Positions 1-8,106 of a DNA stretch of 64,000 nucleotides are shown piece by piece. Under the pieces are notes generated by a model. That model searched no databases and was not told where the DNA came from. It saw only the letters and a program-made list of their open reading frames with translations. The position numbers and the translations under genes were made by a program. Positions within the stretch are counted from its first letter, which is position 1. Each line of letters starts with the position of its first letter. The DNA comes from Bradyrhizobium embrapense (lineage in GTDB: Bacteria; Pseudomonadota; Alphaproteobacteria; Rhizobiales; Xanthobacteraceae), in contig NZ_LFIP02000004.1 in assembly GCF_001189235.2 (NCBI RefSeq), positions 62,001-126,000 of the forward strand, in the 5' to 3' direction.

Positions 1-283
1 CCGTCGCGACGACATACCGACCTCCGCCGATGATCACCTCGTGTCCGTCCTCGTCAGTAAGCGCGACTAAGGCGACGTGGTTGGCAAAATCGATGTTCAG
101 GAAGAAGGCGACCTCGCTCTCCGAAAAGCGGCGTTTGGGAACGAAAAAGCGGCGTTGAAGCGATTGGTCGCCGGTTCGGCTGATCGCGCACAACATGTCG
201 TCCTTGTCGTCGGGCCGTAAGGCGCGGATGGTGACAACTCGGCCATCGTGCAGACGTTCGTTCACTGCATAATTTTCGGGCAT
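1..283 (-). CDS. GNAT-family N-acetyltransferase (partial, 3' end outside window)
   Basis: Only the first 94 codons are in the window; the gene runs off the left edge. The N-terminus reads MPENYAVNERLHDGRVVTIR followed by the ALRPDD segment typical of the start of GNAT acetyltransferases, which move an acetyl group from acetyl-CoA to an amine. The substrate cannot be told from this fragment. The ATG is the complement of 281-283. It lies 60.5 bases from the centre of the FixK-type palindrome at 337-350, the same distance as the divergent gene at 404, so the two may be co-regulated by oxygen (inference). GNAT proteins often sit beside acyl-CoA enzymes and can acetylate them, but nothing here proves that role. 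Confidence 0.72.
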   Translation of the reverse strand, partial: MPENYAVNERLHDGRVVTIRALRPDDKDDMLCAISRTGDQSLQRRFFVPKRRFSESEVAFFLNIDFANHVALVALTDEDGHEVIIGGGRYVVAT

Positions 284-336
284 CGTCGCGACCAGTACTC
301 CCGAGTCAAGGAAGAGCGCAGGAACTCGATCGTGGC

Positions 337-350
337 TTGACTTAAGTCAA
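337..350. promoter_or_regulatory. FixK/FNR-type operator between divergent genes
   Basis: The sequence TTGACTTAAGTCAA is a perfect 14-base palindrome matching the TTGA-N6-TCAA consensus of CRP/FNR-family regulators (FixK2 in Bradyrhizobium). Its centre (343.5) is 60.5 bases from both start codons, 283 on minus and 404 on plus. Activation from a site centred at -41.5 would give a plus transcript starting near 385, with TATTCA at about 375-380 as a possible -10. Binding by FixK is inferred. Confidence 0.82.
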
Positions 351-403
351 CGCTCCGGGCGCGCCAAACGGTTCTATTCAGGCTCGGCGGAAGGATCGAA
401 ACG

Positions 404-2614
404 ATGTCGCTGGACAATCGGCAAATCCCGGGCGGCCCTATGTCAGGAGTCGTCGCTAAGGCCGTGGAATATATGGTGGACGCCGGGCAACGCAGCGTGC
501 TGCTTCTGGACATCCTGCGCCAGCGCGGTGACCAGTATCGTGAGCATGTTGCCCAGACGGCACCCCACGTCCTGAGCTATGCCGCCGAGCTCATCCTGGA
601 TGGCCGCAAGCTGGAGCATCCGGTCAACTATGCGTTGGTGCGCATAATCCCGCCAGAGGGCGTGGAGATCGACCTCGAGCGGCGGCCGTTCGTCGTCGTC
701 GACCCGCGCGCGGGACATGGGCCGGGGATCGGTGGCTTCAAGGCCGACAGCGAGATTGGCGTCGCGATGAGGGCAGGGCATCCCTGCTACTTTATCGGTT
801 TCCTGCCGGAGCCGATGCCGGGCCAGACCATCGAGCGCATAGCGCGCGCTGAAGCCATCTTCATCGAGAAGGTCATCGAGCGGCATCCCGAGGCTGATGG
901 CAAACCGTGCGTAATTGGCAATTGCCAGGCCGGATGGGCGATCATGATCCTTGCGTCGCTACGTCCGGAACTATTCGGTCCGGTGATCGTGGCGGGCGCG
1001 CCACTGGCTTATTGGGCTGGCGTGCATGGCAAATATCCGATGCGTTACTCCGGGGGGCTGCTCGGTGGCAGCTGGTTGACAGCACTCTCCAGCGACCTCG
1101 GCGCCGGCAAGTTCGATGGTGCCTGGCTGGTCCAGAACTTCGAGAACCAGAATCCGTCGAACACGCTGTGGACCAAGCAGTACAACGTGTACTCCAAGGT
1201 CGACACCGAGGCCGATCGCTATCTGGAGTTCGAACGGTGGTGGGGCGGGCACGTAAACCTCAACGCCGAGGAGATCCAGTTCATTGTCGATGAACTCTTC
1301 ATCGGCAACAATCTTGCTGCCGGTCGCGTCACGATGTCCGACGGAACCGCAGTCGACCTGCGCAATATCCGGTCGCCAATCGTGGTGTTCTGCTCAAAAG
1401 GCGACAATATCACGCCTCCGCAACAGGCGCTGAACTGGATTCTGGATCTTTATGCGGATGTCGACGAAATCAGGGCCCATGGGCAGACCATCGTCTACAC
1501 CGTTCATGAGACGGTCGGCCATCTCGGCATTTTCGTTTCCGGCGGCGTCGCGAAGAAGGAGCACGCAGAGTTCTCGAGCAACATCGACTTGATCGACGTC
1601 CTGCCACCCGGCCTCTACGAGGCCACATTCGAAGCGAGGGGAGCCGATACGCTCAATGATGAGCTTGCTGTCGGACAATGGGTGATGCGCTGCGAGGCCC
1701 GCACGCTGGACGACATCCGGGCGATGGGAGGGAATTCGCCCGAAGATGAACGGCGGTTCGAGACCGCAAAGCGTGTATCGGAGATGAATCTCGCCGCCTA
1801 TCGGAAATACCTGCAGCCTTGGGTCAAATCGATGGTGACGCCGCAGATGGCGGAGATGATGCGCAATTGGCATCCGCTCCGCCTCCAATACGAGGCGTTC
1901 AGCAGCGAAAACCCATGGATGAAGATGGTCGAGAATGCCGCGGACAAGGCGCGCGACGCGCGCAAACCTGCCACCAAGGACAATCCGTTCCTAACGTTCC
2001 AGGAGCAGATATCGAAGCAGATCGTCGGTTCTCTCGATCAGTGGCGTGACTTGCAAGAGGCGCTGAGCGAAGCGATGTTCCTTGCGATCTACGGTTCGCC
2101 CGCATTGCAGGCGGCAGTCGGTGTTGATCCGCAGGCGATACCCTCACAACGGCGCGAGATGGATCCAAGACACCGCGAGCGTCTGCAAGCCCGCGTCGCG
2201 GAACTGTCGTCGAAAACGGGCTCCGGCGGCCTCCGAGAGGCCGGCGTTCGCGCCTTGGTCTATGTCGGATCGGCCCGTGGCATGGTCGACGAGCGTAGCC
2301 TTGAGGCGTTGCGGCGTCTTCGGCGAAGCGACGAGTCCGGGCGGATGACGCTCGCGGAATTCAAGAAGTTGGTGCGCGAGCAGTTCTTCATGCTGCTGCT
2401 CAACCGGGATGCCGCACTGGCGGCCATTCCAAAACTCCTGCCTGACAACATGGACGAGCGCCGCAGGGCGTTTGCTGCCATCCAGGAGGTGTTGTCGGCC
2501 AGCGCGGACATATCCGGCGAGGTGGCCAGGCGGTTGAAACAGGTCGCCGGGCTGTTCGGGCTCGACGGCCAGGACAACACGGTCCCTTTCGATCCGAAAG
2601 CCCGGGCTTCATAG
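404..2614 (+). CDS. DUF3141 protein, PhaC-like alpha/beta-hydrolase
   Basis: 736 residues. The N-terminal half is an alpha/beta-hydrolase related to polyhydroxyalkanoate synthases. The nucleophile elbow GNCQAG (172-177) carries Cys174, as in PhaC, instead of Ser. A GDN acid site (in SKGDNITPP) and an EGVGH-like histidine site (in ETVGHLGIF) follow at the expected order. The C-terminal ~300 residues are helical and charged and have no motif I recognise. Family knowledge points to hydroxyacyl-CoA or PHA chemistry; the exact reaction is unknown. It is the first gene of a tight plus-strand operon with a phosphotransacylase, a kinase and FabI, and stands behind the palindrome at 337-350. Start chosen at the ATG after GGAAGGATCG. 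Confidence 0.85.
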   Translation: MSLDNRQIPGGPMSGVVAKAVEYMVDAGQRSVLLLDILRQRGDQYREHVAQTAPHVLSYAAELILDGRKLEHPVNYALVRIIPPEGVEIDLERRPFVVVDPRAGHGPGIGGFKADSEIGVAMRAGHPCYFIGFLPEPMPGQTIERIARAEAIFIEKVIERHPEADGKPCVIGNCQAGWAIMILASLRPELFGPVIVAGAPLAYWAGVHGKYPMRYSGGLLGGSWLTALSSDLGAGKFDGAWLVQNFENQNPSNTLWTKQYNVYSKVDTEADRYLEFERWWGGHVNLNAEEIQFIVDELFIGNNLAAGRVTMSDGTAVDLRNIRSPIVVFCSKGDNITPPQQALNWILDLYADVDEIRAHGQTIVYTVHETVGHLGIFVSGGVAKKEHAEFSSNIDLIDVLPPGLYEATFEARGADTLNDELAVGQWVMRCEARTLDDIRAMGGNSPEDERRFETAKRVSEMNLAAYRKYLQPWVKSMVTPQMAEMMRNWHPLRLQYEAFSSENPWMKMVENAADKARDARKPATKDNPFLTFQEQISKQIVGSLDQWRDLQEALSEAMFLAIYGSPALQAAVGVDPQAIPSQRREMDPRHRERLQARVAELSSKTGSGGLREAGVRALVYVGSARGMVDERSLEALRRLRRSDESGRMTLAEFKKLVREQFFMLLLNRDAALAAIPKLLPDNMDERRRAFAAIQEVLSASADISGEVARRLKQVAGLFGLDGQDNTVPFDPKARAS

Positions 2615-2631
2615 CTACGCGGAGCAGAGCA

Positions 2632-3606
2632 ATGGATGTCACGGCAGCCGGAACGAGCGAGAACCGGCCGGGATCGAAGTACGATCGCTTGATCACGACG
2701 GCGAAGGGAGTTCCGTCAGTTTCCACCGTCGTCGTGCATCCCTGCGACGAGAGCTCGCTGCGCGGTGCGATCGATTCCGCGCAAGCCGGGATCATCAAGG
2801 CGATCCTTGTCGGCCCGGCGGCACGGATTCGGGATATGGCAGCGAAGCATGACCTGGACATCTCCGGTTACGAGATTGTCGATACGCCGCCGACGGAAGC
2901 CGCCGCGGCGGCCAGAGGCGTCGAGCTGATCCATGAGGGCCGGGGCGAGGTCCTGATGAAGGGGAGCCTGCACACCGACGAACTGATGCGCAGCGTGACA
3001 GCCAAGGTCGGCGGTCTCCGCACCGACCGACGCATCAGTCATGTGTTCGTCATGGATGTGCCGGCCTACACCGATACGGTGTTCGTTACCGACGCCGCCA
3101 TCAACATCTTCCCGGATCTCGACGGCAAGCGCGACATCATCCAGAACGCTGTCGACCTCTACAATCAGGCCGGTTTCGGTACCACGCCGCGCGTCGCGAT
3201 CCTGTCGGCTGTCGAGACCGTGACGTCGAAGATCCCGTCAACCATCGAAGCGGCTGCGCTTTGCAAGATGGCGGACCGCAAGCAGATCACCGGCGCCCTG
3301 CTCGACGGCCCGCTCGCCTTTGACAATGCGATCGACATGGAGGCGGCGCGGATCAAGGGCATCAAGTCGGAGGTTGCGGGCAGGGCGCAAATCCTGGTCG
3401 TGCCCGACCTGGAGTCAGGCAATATGCTGGCGAAAAATCTGGCCTATTTTGCCAAGGCCGACGGCGCCGGCATCGTCCTCGGCGCCCGTGTGCCGGTCGT
3501 GCTGACCTCGCGCGCCGACTCCGCACGGTCCCGTATGGCTTCAGCCGCGGTAGCGGCACTCTATGCGGATGCGCGACGCCGCAGCGCGCCCATCGCCGCT
3601 GCGTGA
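2632..3606 (+). CDS. Phosphate acetyl/butyryltransferase (Pta/Ptb family)
   Basis: 324 residues, the length of the single-domain PTA_PTB family (Ptb about 300), not of long multidomain Pta. The enzyme exchanges CoA of an acyl-CoA for phosphate, giving acyl-phosphate. Recognisable family segments are LVGP near residue 61, MKGSLHT near 107, and the C-terminal VPDLESGNMLAKNL block that shapes the active site. It lies 17 bases after the DUF3141 gene and its TGA overlaps the start of the kinase gene by four bases, so the two enzymes are probably translated together and work as a pair for ATP formation. Whether acetyl- or butyryl-CoA is preferred cannot be read from the sequence. Confidence 0.88.
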   Translation: MDVTAAGTSENRPGSKYDRLITTAKGVPSVSTVVVHPCDESSLRGAIDSAQAGIIKAILVGPAARIRDMAAKHDLDISGYEIVDTPPTEAAAAARGVELIHEGRGEVLMKGSLHTDELMRSVTAKVGGLRTDRRISHVFVMDVPAYTDTVFVTDAAINIFPDLDGKRDIIQNAVDLYNQAGFGTTPRVAILSAVETVTSKIPSTIEAAALCKMADRKQITGALLDGPLAFDNAIDMEAARIKGIKSEVAGRAQILVVPDLESGNMLAKNLAYFAKADGAGIVLGARVPVVLTSRADSARSRMASAAVAALYADARRRSAPIAAA

Positions 3607-4826
3607 CCGCCATGGATACGATCCTCGTCGTCAATGCCGGCTCCTCCAGCGTGAAGTTTCAGGTCTTCGCGGTGGAAGGCGAGGGCAGGCTTCGCCGGCA
3701 GCTGAAAGGCCAGATGGACGGGATCGGCAGCCGGCCGCGGCTGCGCGCTAGCGGTTCGAGTGGTGAGCCTGTTGCCGACCGTGCCTATCCGGTCAAGACG
3801 GTCGCCGATGTTCCGGCCGCCATGTCGGTCGCCGGCGCCTGGCTGAGAGACGAGCTCAACATCAAACCGGTCGCCGTCGGCCATCGTGTGGTGCACGGCG
3901 GGCCGGATCATGCGCGCCCGGTGCTAATCGATCCCGCGGTCGTGACCCGGCTGGAACGCTACGCGCCGCTGGCGCCGTTGCACCAGCCGCATAATCTGGC
4001 GCCTATCAAATCACTGCTCACCAATTTCCCTGGCCTGCCCCAGGTCGCCTGCTTCGATACAGCATTCCACCGAGACCATCATCCTCTGGCTGACCATTAC
4101 GCCGTTCCGCATGCGCTCTACGACGAAGGGATCAGGCGCTACGGCTTCCACGGCCTGTCCTACGAATACGTGTCCAAGCGGCTGCCACAGGTGGCTCCCG
4201 AGATTGCCGGCGGACGAATCATCGTCGCCCATCTCGGCAGCGGGGCCTCGATGTGTGCGATCAAGACAGGCAAGAGCGTCGAGAGCACGATGGGATTCAC
4301 AGCACTTGACGGTCTCGCGATGGGAACGCGGCCCGGCCAGATCGATCCTGGCGTTGTCCTATACATGATCGCCCTGAAGGGAATGTCGGTTTCGCAGGTT
4401 CAGGATTTCCTCTACCGCGATTGCGGCTTAAAGGGCCTGTCCGGTGTCAGCAACGACATGCGCGAGCTTGAGGCCAGCGCCGACCCGCGCGCAGCATTCG
4501 CGATCGACTATTTCGTCTATCGCATCGGCCTCAGCGCCGGCATGCTGGCAGCTGCGATGGAAGGACTCGACGGTTTCGTCTTCACCGCGGGGATCGGCGA
4601 AAACTCCGTTTCGATCCGCGGCCGGGTCGCCGAGCGGCTGGCCTGGCTCGGCGTCGCGCTCGATCCGGTCGAGAATGGCAAGCATGCGACTAGGATCTCA
4701 CGGTCGGACAGTCGCATTCCGGTCTACGTTGTGCCGACCGATGAAGAGTTGATGATCGCGCAGCATACGCTGACGCTGCTGATGAACCAGCAATCGCTAA
4801 ACCCGAACCGCGGGAGAGTGTCATGA
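3603..4826 (+). CDS. ackA: Acetate/butyrate kinase family (acetate kinase)
   Basis: About 404-407 residues, normal for AckA. The enzyme makes ATP and a carboxylate from acyl-phosphate and ADP. Visible signatures: the N-terminal phosphate-binding VNAGSSSVKF, the middle RYGFHGLSYEYV segment, the HLGSGAS loop, and the C-terminal GENSVSIRGRV. The GTG at 3603 overlaps the TGA of the previous gene (GTGA); an ATG at 3612 is an equally possible start, and no strong ribosome site separates them. The end overlaps fabI by ATGA. Together with the upstream transacylase this is a substrate-level phosphorylation module. Confidence 0.93.
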   Translation: MTAMDTILVVNAGSSSVKFQVFAVEGEGRLRRQLKGQMDGIGSRPRLRASGSSGEPVADRAYPVKTVADVPAAMSVAGAWLRDELNIKPVAVGHRVVHGGPDHARPVLIDPAVVTRLERYAPLAPLHQPHNLAPIKSLLTNFPGLPQVACFDTAFHRDHHPLADHYAVPHALYDEGIRRYGFHGLSYEYVSKRLPQVAPEIAGGRIIVAHLGSGASMCAIKTGKSVESTMGFTALDGLAMGTRPGQIDPGVVLYMIALKGMSVSQVQDFLYRDCGLKGLSGVSNDMRELEASADPRAAFAIDYFVYRIGLSAGMLAAAMEGLDGFVFTAGIGENSVSIRGRVAERLAWLGVALDPVENGKHATRISRSDSRIPVYVVPTDEELMIAQHTLTLLMNQQSLNPNRGRVS

Positions 4827-5614
4827 CCATCCCGGTATTTCCCGAGACCAAGGTTGCGCTGAAAGGCAAGAAGGGGTTGATCGTCGGCATAGCCAACGAC
4901 CAGTCGATCGCCTGGGGCTGTGCCAAGGCGTTCCGGGCGCTCGGCGCCGAGCTCGCCGTCACCTATCTGAACGAGAAGGCCAAGAAGCACGTCGAACCGC
5001 TGGCCAAGGCGCTGGAATCCCCGATTTTCATGCCGCTCGACGTGATGGGCGAAGGAGAGACCGAGAAGGTGTTCGAGCGGATCGAGAAGGAGTGGGGCCA
5101 GCTTGATTTCCTGCTTCATTCGATCGCCTTCTCGCCGAAGGGCGCCCTGCATGGCCGCGTCGTCGACGTCGATCGTGAGGGCTTCCAGAAGACTATGGAT
5201 GTGTCCTGCTGGTCGTTCCTGCGGATGGCGCACCTGGCCGAGCCGTTGATGAAGAACGGCGGCACGATCTTCACCATGACTTATTACGGCAGCCAGATGG
5301 TGGTGAAGAACTACAATGTCATGGGTGTCGCGAAGGCCGCTCTCGAGGCCGCGGTACGCTACGTCGCAGCCGAGCTTGGGCCGAAAGGCATTCGGGTTCA
5401 CGCTATTTCGCCCGGTCCGCTCGCCACGCGCGCGGCATCCGGCATCCCTGAATTCGACGAGCTGATGGACAAGGCTCAGTCGCAGGCGCCGACGCGCAGC
5501 CTCGTCAGCATCGACGACGTCGGCAACGCCACGGCATTCCTGGCTCTCGACGGTGCAAAACTGATCACCGGCAGCGTGCTCTATATCGATGGCGGTTACC
5601 ACATCATCGACTGA
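4823..5614 (+). CDS. fabI: Enoyl-ACP reductase (NADH), FabI
   Basis: 263 residues, the usual FabI length. Classic FabI features: the modified NAD-binding GIANDQSIAWG near residue 22, and the catalytic Tyr-x6-Lys in YNVMGVAK. The family reduces trans-2-enoyl-ACP with NADH. Being the last gene of a fermentative operon, translationally coupled by ATGA to the kinase, it is likely a second FabI copy with a specialised role. One option is reduction of a short enoyl thioester as an electron sink under low oxygen (inference). It ends 16 bases from the convergent maoC-like gene, with no clear terminator hairpin between them. Confidence 0.93.
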   Translation: MTIPVFPETKVALKGKKGLIVGIANDQSIAWGCAKAFRALGAELAVTYLNEKAKKHVEPLAKALESPIFMPLDVMGEGETEKVFERIEKEWGQLDFLLHSIAFSPKGALHGRVVDVDREGFQKTMDVSCWSFLRMAHLAEPLMKNGGTIFTMTYYGSQMVVKNYNVMGVAKAALEAAVRYVAAELGPKGIRVHAISPGPLATRAASGIPEFDELMDKAQSQAPTRSLVSIDDVGNATAFLALDGAKLITGSVLYIDGGYHIID

Positions 5615-5630
5615 GCCGCACCGTGACGGT

Positions 5631-6089
5631 TCAGGCGTAGTGCAGACCGATGACTTCCGCGACGCAGGCAGGGCGGGTACCGCCCTCCATCTCGATCACC
5701 ACGCGGTAATGAACCCTCAGGCCGTTCGGCGGCACGTCTTCGGCTTCCGCAATGCCGACCCGCCCACGCAGCTTTGATCCAGCCGGAACAGGCGCCAGAT
5801 ACCGGATCCGGTCCGCGCCATAGTTCAGCGTGTTCTTCAACCCCTTCAGGCCCATCACCGAGCGAATGAACATTGGGGTCAGGCTCAGTGACAAGAGGCC
5901 GTGGGCGATGGTCTTACCTCCGGGCATTTCGGCCTTGGCCCGCTCCTGGTCGACATGGATCCATTGTTCGTCGCAGGTGGCGTCGGCAAACTTGTCGATG
6001 CGCTCCTGGGTGATCTCGATCCAGTCGCTGACTCCGACTTCGGTGCCAACCGCCGACTTGAGCTCGTTGAATCCGTTGAAAATCCTCAT
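5631..6089 (-). CDS. MaoC-family (R)-enoyl-CoA hydratase/dehydratase
   Basis: 152 residues, a single hot-dog domain. The hydratase-2 motif is visible: Asp in DATCDEQWIHVD (about residues 36-47) followed by the GGKTIAHG segment, with the conserved Asp and His spaced as in R-hydratases and NodN-like proteins. Family members interconvert (R)-3-hydroxyacyl-CoA and trans-2-enoyl-CoA. It is the last gene of the minus-strand unit with the CoA-transferase subunits (18 bases after subunit B). This links hydroxyacyl-CoA, for example from PHB, to the enoyl reductase encoded on the opposite strand (inference). Confidence 0.88.
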   Translation of the reverse strand: MRIFNGFNELKSAVGTEVGVSDWIEITQERIDKFADATCDEQWIHVDQERAKAEMPGGKTIAHGLLSLSLTPMFIRSVMGLKGLKNTLNYGADRIRYLAPVPAGSKLRGRVGIAEAEDVPPNGLRVHYRVVIEMEGGTRPACVAEVIGLHYA

Positions 6090-6107
6090 GGCTTCGGCTC
6101 GCTTTGG

Positions 6108-6758
6108 TCAGAACGTCATTTCGGGGACGGTATCGGGAATCACGAGTTCTGCTTCCGTCACCGCCAGCACCTCCGCGACCGTCAGGCCGGGCGCTGTTTC
6201 AAGCAGGGTCGCTTTGCCGCCGGGGAACGCGATCACCGCCAAATCTGTCACTACAAGATCAACTGAACGCGCTGATGTGAGTGGCAGGTTGCATCTGGCT
6301 ACGATCTTCGACTTTCCCTTTGCCGCATGCTGCATCGCGACGATGACGCGCTTGGCACCGCTGACGAGGTCCATTGCGCCGCCCATGCCCGGCACCATCT
6401 TGCCCGGGATCATCCAGTTGGCCAGCTGGCCGCCGGCATCGACCTGGAGGCCACCCAGCACCGTGATATCGACATGGCCGCCACGGATCAGGCCGAACGA
6501 CATGGCACTATCGAAGGTCGCCGCGCCAGGCAATGCGCTGATGGGCTTGCCGCCGGCATCAGTCAGTAGTGGATGGGCCAAGCCCTGTTCGGGAATTGGG
6601 CCAGTCCCGATCAAGCCATTCTCGGACTGAAAGAACACCCTGAGCCCGGCTGGAACGTAGTTCGCTACCAAGGTCGGAATCCCAATGCCGAGATTGACAA
6701 GGTTACCCGGCTGCAATTCCTTCGCTACGCGACGCGCGATGATGGTTTGTGCATCCAT
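6108..6758 (-). CDS. 3-oxoacid CoA-transferase subunit B
   Basis: 216 residues, the full length of the small-family beta subunit (AtoA/ScoB type). The catalytic glutamate lies in FQSENGLIG at about residue 55, and the N-terminal RVAKELQPGNLVNLGIGIP and GGAMDLVSGAK blocks are typical. With subunit A it moves CoA between an acyl-CoA donor and a free carboxylate such as acetoacetate or another short acid. The ATG lies three bases after the TGA of subunit A. Substrate assignment (succinyl-CoA, acetyl-CoA or butyryl-CoA as donor) is not possible from sequence alone. Confidence 0.93.
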   Translation of the reverse strand: MDAQTIIARRVAKELQPGNLVNLGIGIPTLVANYVPAGLRVFFQSENGLIGTGPIPEQGLAHPLLTDAGGKPISALPGAATFDSAMSFGLIRGGHVDITVLGGLQVDAGGQLANWMIPGKMVPGMGGAMDLVSGAKRVIVAMQHAAKGKSKIVARCNLPLTSARSVDLVVTDLAVIAFPGGKATLLETAPGLTVAEVLAVTEAELVIPDTVPEMTF

Positions 6759-6761
6759 GGT

Positions 6762-7409
6762 TCACCCATTCGCGACGAGATAGTCGACCAGAGGTCCTGG
6801 CGTGACGACGTGATCGGGAGCAATCACGCCGACCGGAACAATGTGTTCGGTAGTGACGATGACGGTGTCTGCCGCCATCGCCATGACCGGATTGAAATTC
6901 CGCGCGGTGAGGGCATAGGACAGGTTGCCGGCGTAGTCGGCCAAGAAGGCGTGTACCAGCGCGAAATCGGCCCGCAGGGCGGTCTCAAGCAGATACGGTT
7001 TGCCGTCGACTTCGATCTTCTGCTTACCTTCCTCGACAAGGGTACCAACGCCGGTGGGCGTCAGGACGCCGCCAAGACCGCAGCCTCCCGCACGGATACG
7101 TTCAACGAAAGTGCCCTGTGGAATCAGGTCGACCGTGATCTGCTTGCCCAACATCTGCTGCTGCGCCTTCGGATTTAGCCCTATATGGGTGCCGATCATG
7201 CTCGATACCTGCGCCCCATCGAACAGCTTGCCGACGCCCTTGCCAGGCGTGGCCGCATCATTGCTGATCAACGTCAGGCCCGACTTCTTTTGCCGGACCA
7301 ATTCGTCGAGCAGGCGCTCGGGCGTGCCCACGCCCATGAAACCGCCGACCATGACGCGCGCATTGTTCGGGATCATCGCGACGGCTTCTTCGGCGGAAAC
7401 GGCCTTCAT
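6762..7409 (-). CDS. 3-oxoacid CoA-transferase subunit A
   Basis: 215 residues. The glycine-rich GGFMGVGTPERLL near residue 22 and the later CGLGGVLTPTGVGT and NFNPVMAMAA segments are characteristic of AtoD/ScoA alpha subunits. An upstream extension of the frame was rejected because MKAVSAEEAV is the normal N-terminus and the FixK-type site at 7479-7492 is placed for a start here (centre 76.5 bases upstream). It is the first gene of a three-gene minus-strand unit: subunit A, subunit B, MaoC. Confidence 0.93.
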   Translation of the reverse strand: MKAVSAEEAVAMIPNNARVMVGGFMGVGTPERLLDELVRQKKSGLTLISNDAATPGKGVGKLFDGAQVSSMIGTHIGLNPKAQQQMLGKQITVDLIPQGTFVERIRAGGCGLGGVLTPTGVGTLVEEGKQKIEVDGKPYLLETALRADFALVHAFLADYAGNLSYALTARNFNPVMAMAADTVIVTTEHIVPVGVIAPDHVVTPGPLVDYLVANG

Positions 7410-7478
7410 GATCAGACTCCGCAATCGATCAAAGGTGGGATGATCCAGCGAACACTGCTGCTTGGTACGACGGCAACG

Positions 7479-7492
7479 TTGATCTGGGTCAA
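7479..7492 (-). promoter_or_regulatory. FixK/FNR-type operator for CoA-transferase operon
   Basis: The sequence TTGATCTGGGTCAA (plus strand; TTGACCCAGATCAA on minus) fits TTGA-N6-TCAA with intact half sites. It sits in the 91-base gap between the end of the 201-residue unknown gene and the CoA-transferase start. A class II arrangement would put the minus-strand transcript start near 7444 and give a leader of about 35 bases. Confidence 0.75.
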
Positions 7493-7500
7493 GGCCCGCG

Positions 7501-8106
7501 TCATTCGTCATCGGCGCGGGGCTTGATCCCGATGCTTTCCAGCACATCCGCCCACAATTTGCGTACCAGTCGATGCCGGTCATTCACGGCCGCGCCGACG
7601 GCGTCGCGGACGGATTTGAGTTCGTCACTCTTCAGAAAATAGATCTGTGCCTGGATCAGACGGCTGCTTTCAAATTCGATCCGGCGCAAAGCGGCGACAA
7701 ATGGATCATCTGTGGACGCTTCGACGGGTAGGAGGGCGGCGGGCCGGATCGCGCCGTGCGCGGCATGCCCAAGGGCCGCAATGTCGATGGTGGTGGCAAG
7801 GCGCCGATCGGCGATGCCGGCCGTCGGGGTGGGTACCCAAGCGGCCTCCCAGATCAAGGTGTTGTAGAAAACCATGATATCCGGCATCCATGAGGTCGCG
7901 CGCAAGAGAAGGGAAACGATCTCCGTCTCGCGATGCAGCTGTGTGTTCAGTTCTGTTTGCCAGCCGGCATTGAACTGACCCGGCAGGGTGAGAGCGAGCT
8001 GCCGCGCAAGTGCGCCATGCAACGAGACCAGGAATGAAGCGACCCGGGTTTGTTGCAGCGCCGGCACGCGCCCTAAAGAGTCGAGCGGACCGAGAAACGG
8101 ATTCAT
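7501..8106 (-). CDS. Conserved-looking protein of unknown function in hydrolase operon
   Basis: 201 residues with no motif I recognise. There is no signal peptide and no clear membrane segment. The middle is rich in Ala, Ile and Trp (TSWMPDIMVFYNTLIWEAAW) and the C-terminus is helical and charged. The ATG overlaps the TGA of the upstream alpha/beta-hydrolase (ATGA at 8103-8106), which indicates co-translation and a shared job. A granule-associated or hydrolase-partner role is possible only by context. A longer frame upstream of this ATG lies inside the hydrolase gene and is not favoured. Confidence 0.7.
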   Translation of the reverse strand: MNPFLGPLDSLGRVPALQQTRVASFLVSLHGALARQLALTLPGQFNAGWQTELNTQLHRETEIVSLLLRATSWMPDIMVFYNTLIWEAAWVPTPTAGIADRRLATTIDIAALGHAAHGAIRPAALLPVEASTDDPFVAALRRIEFESSRLIQAQIYFLKSDELKSVRDAVGAAVNDRHRLVRKLWADVLESIGIKPRADDE

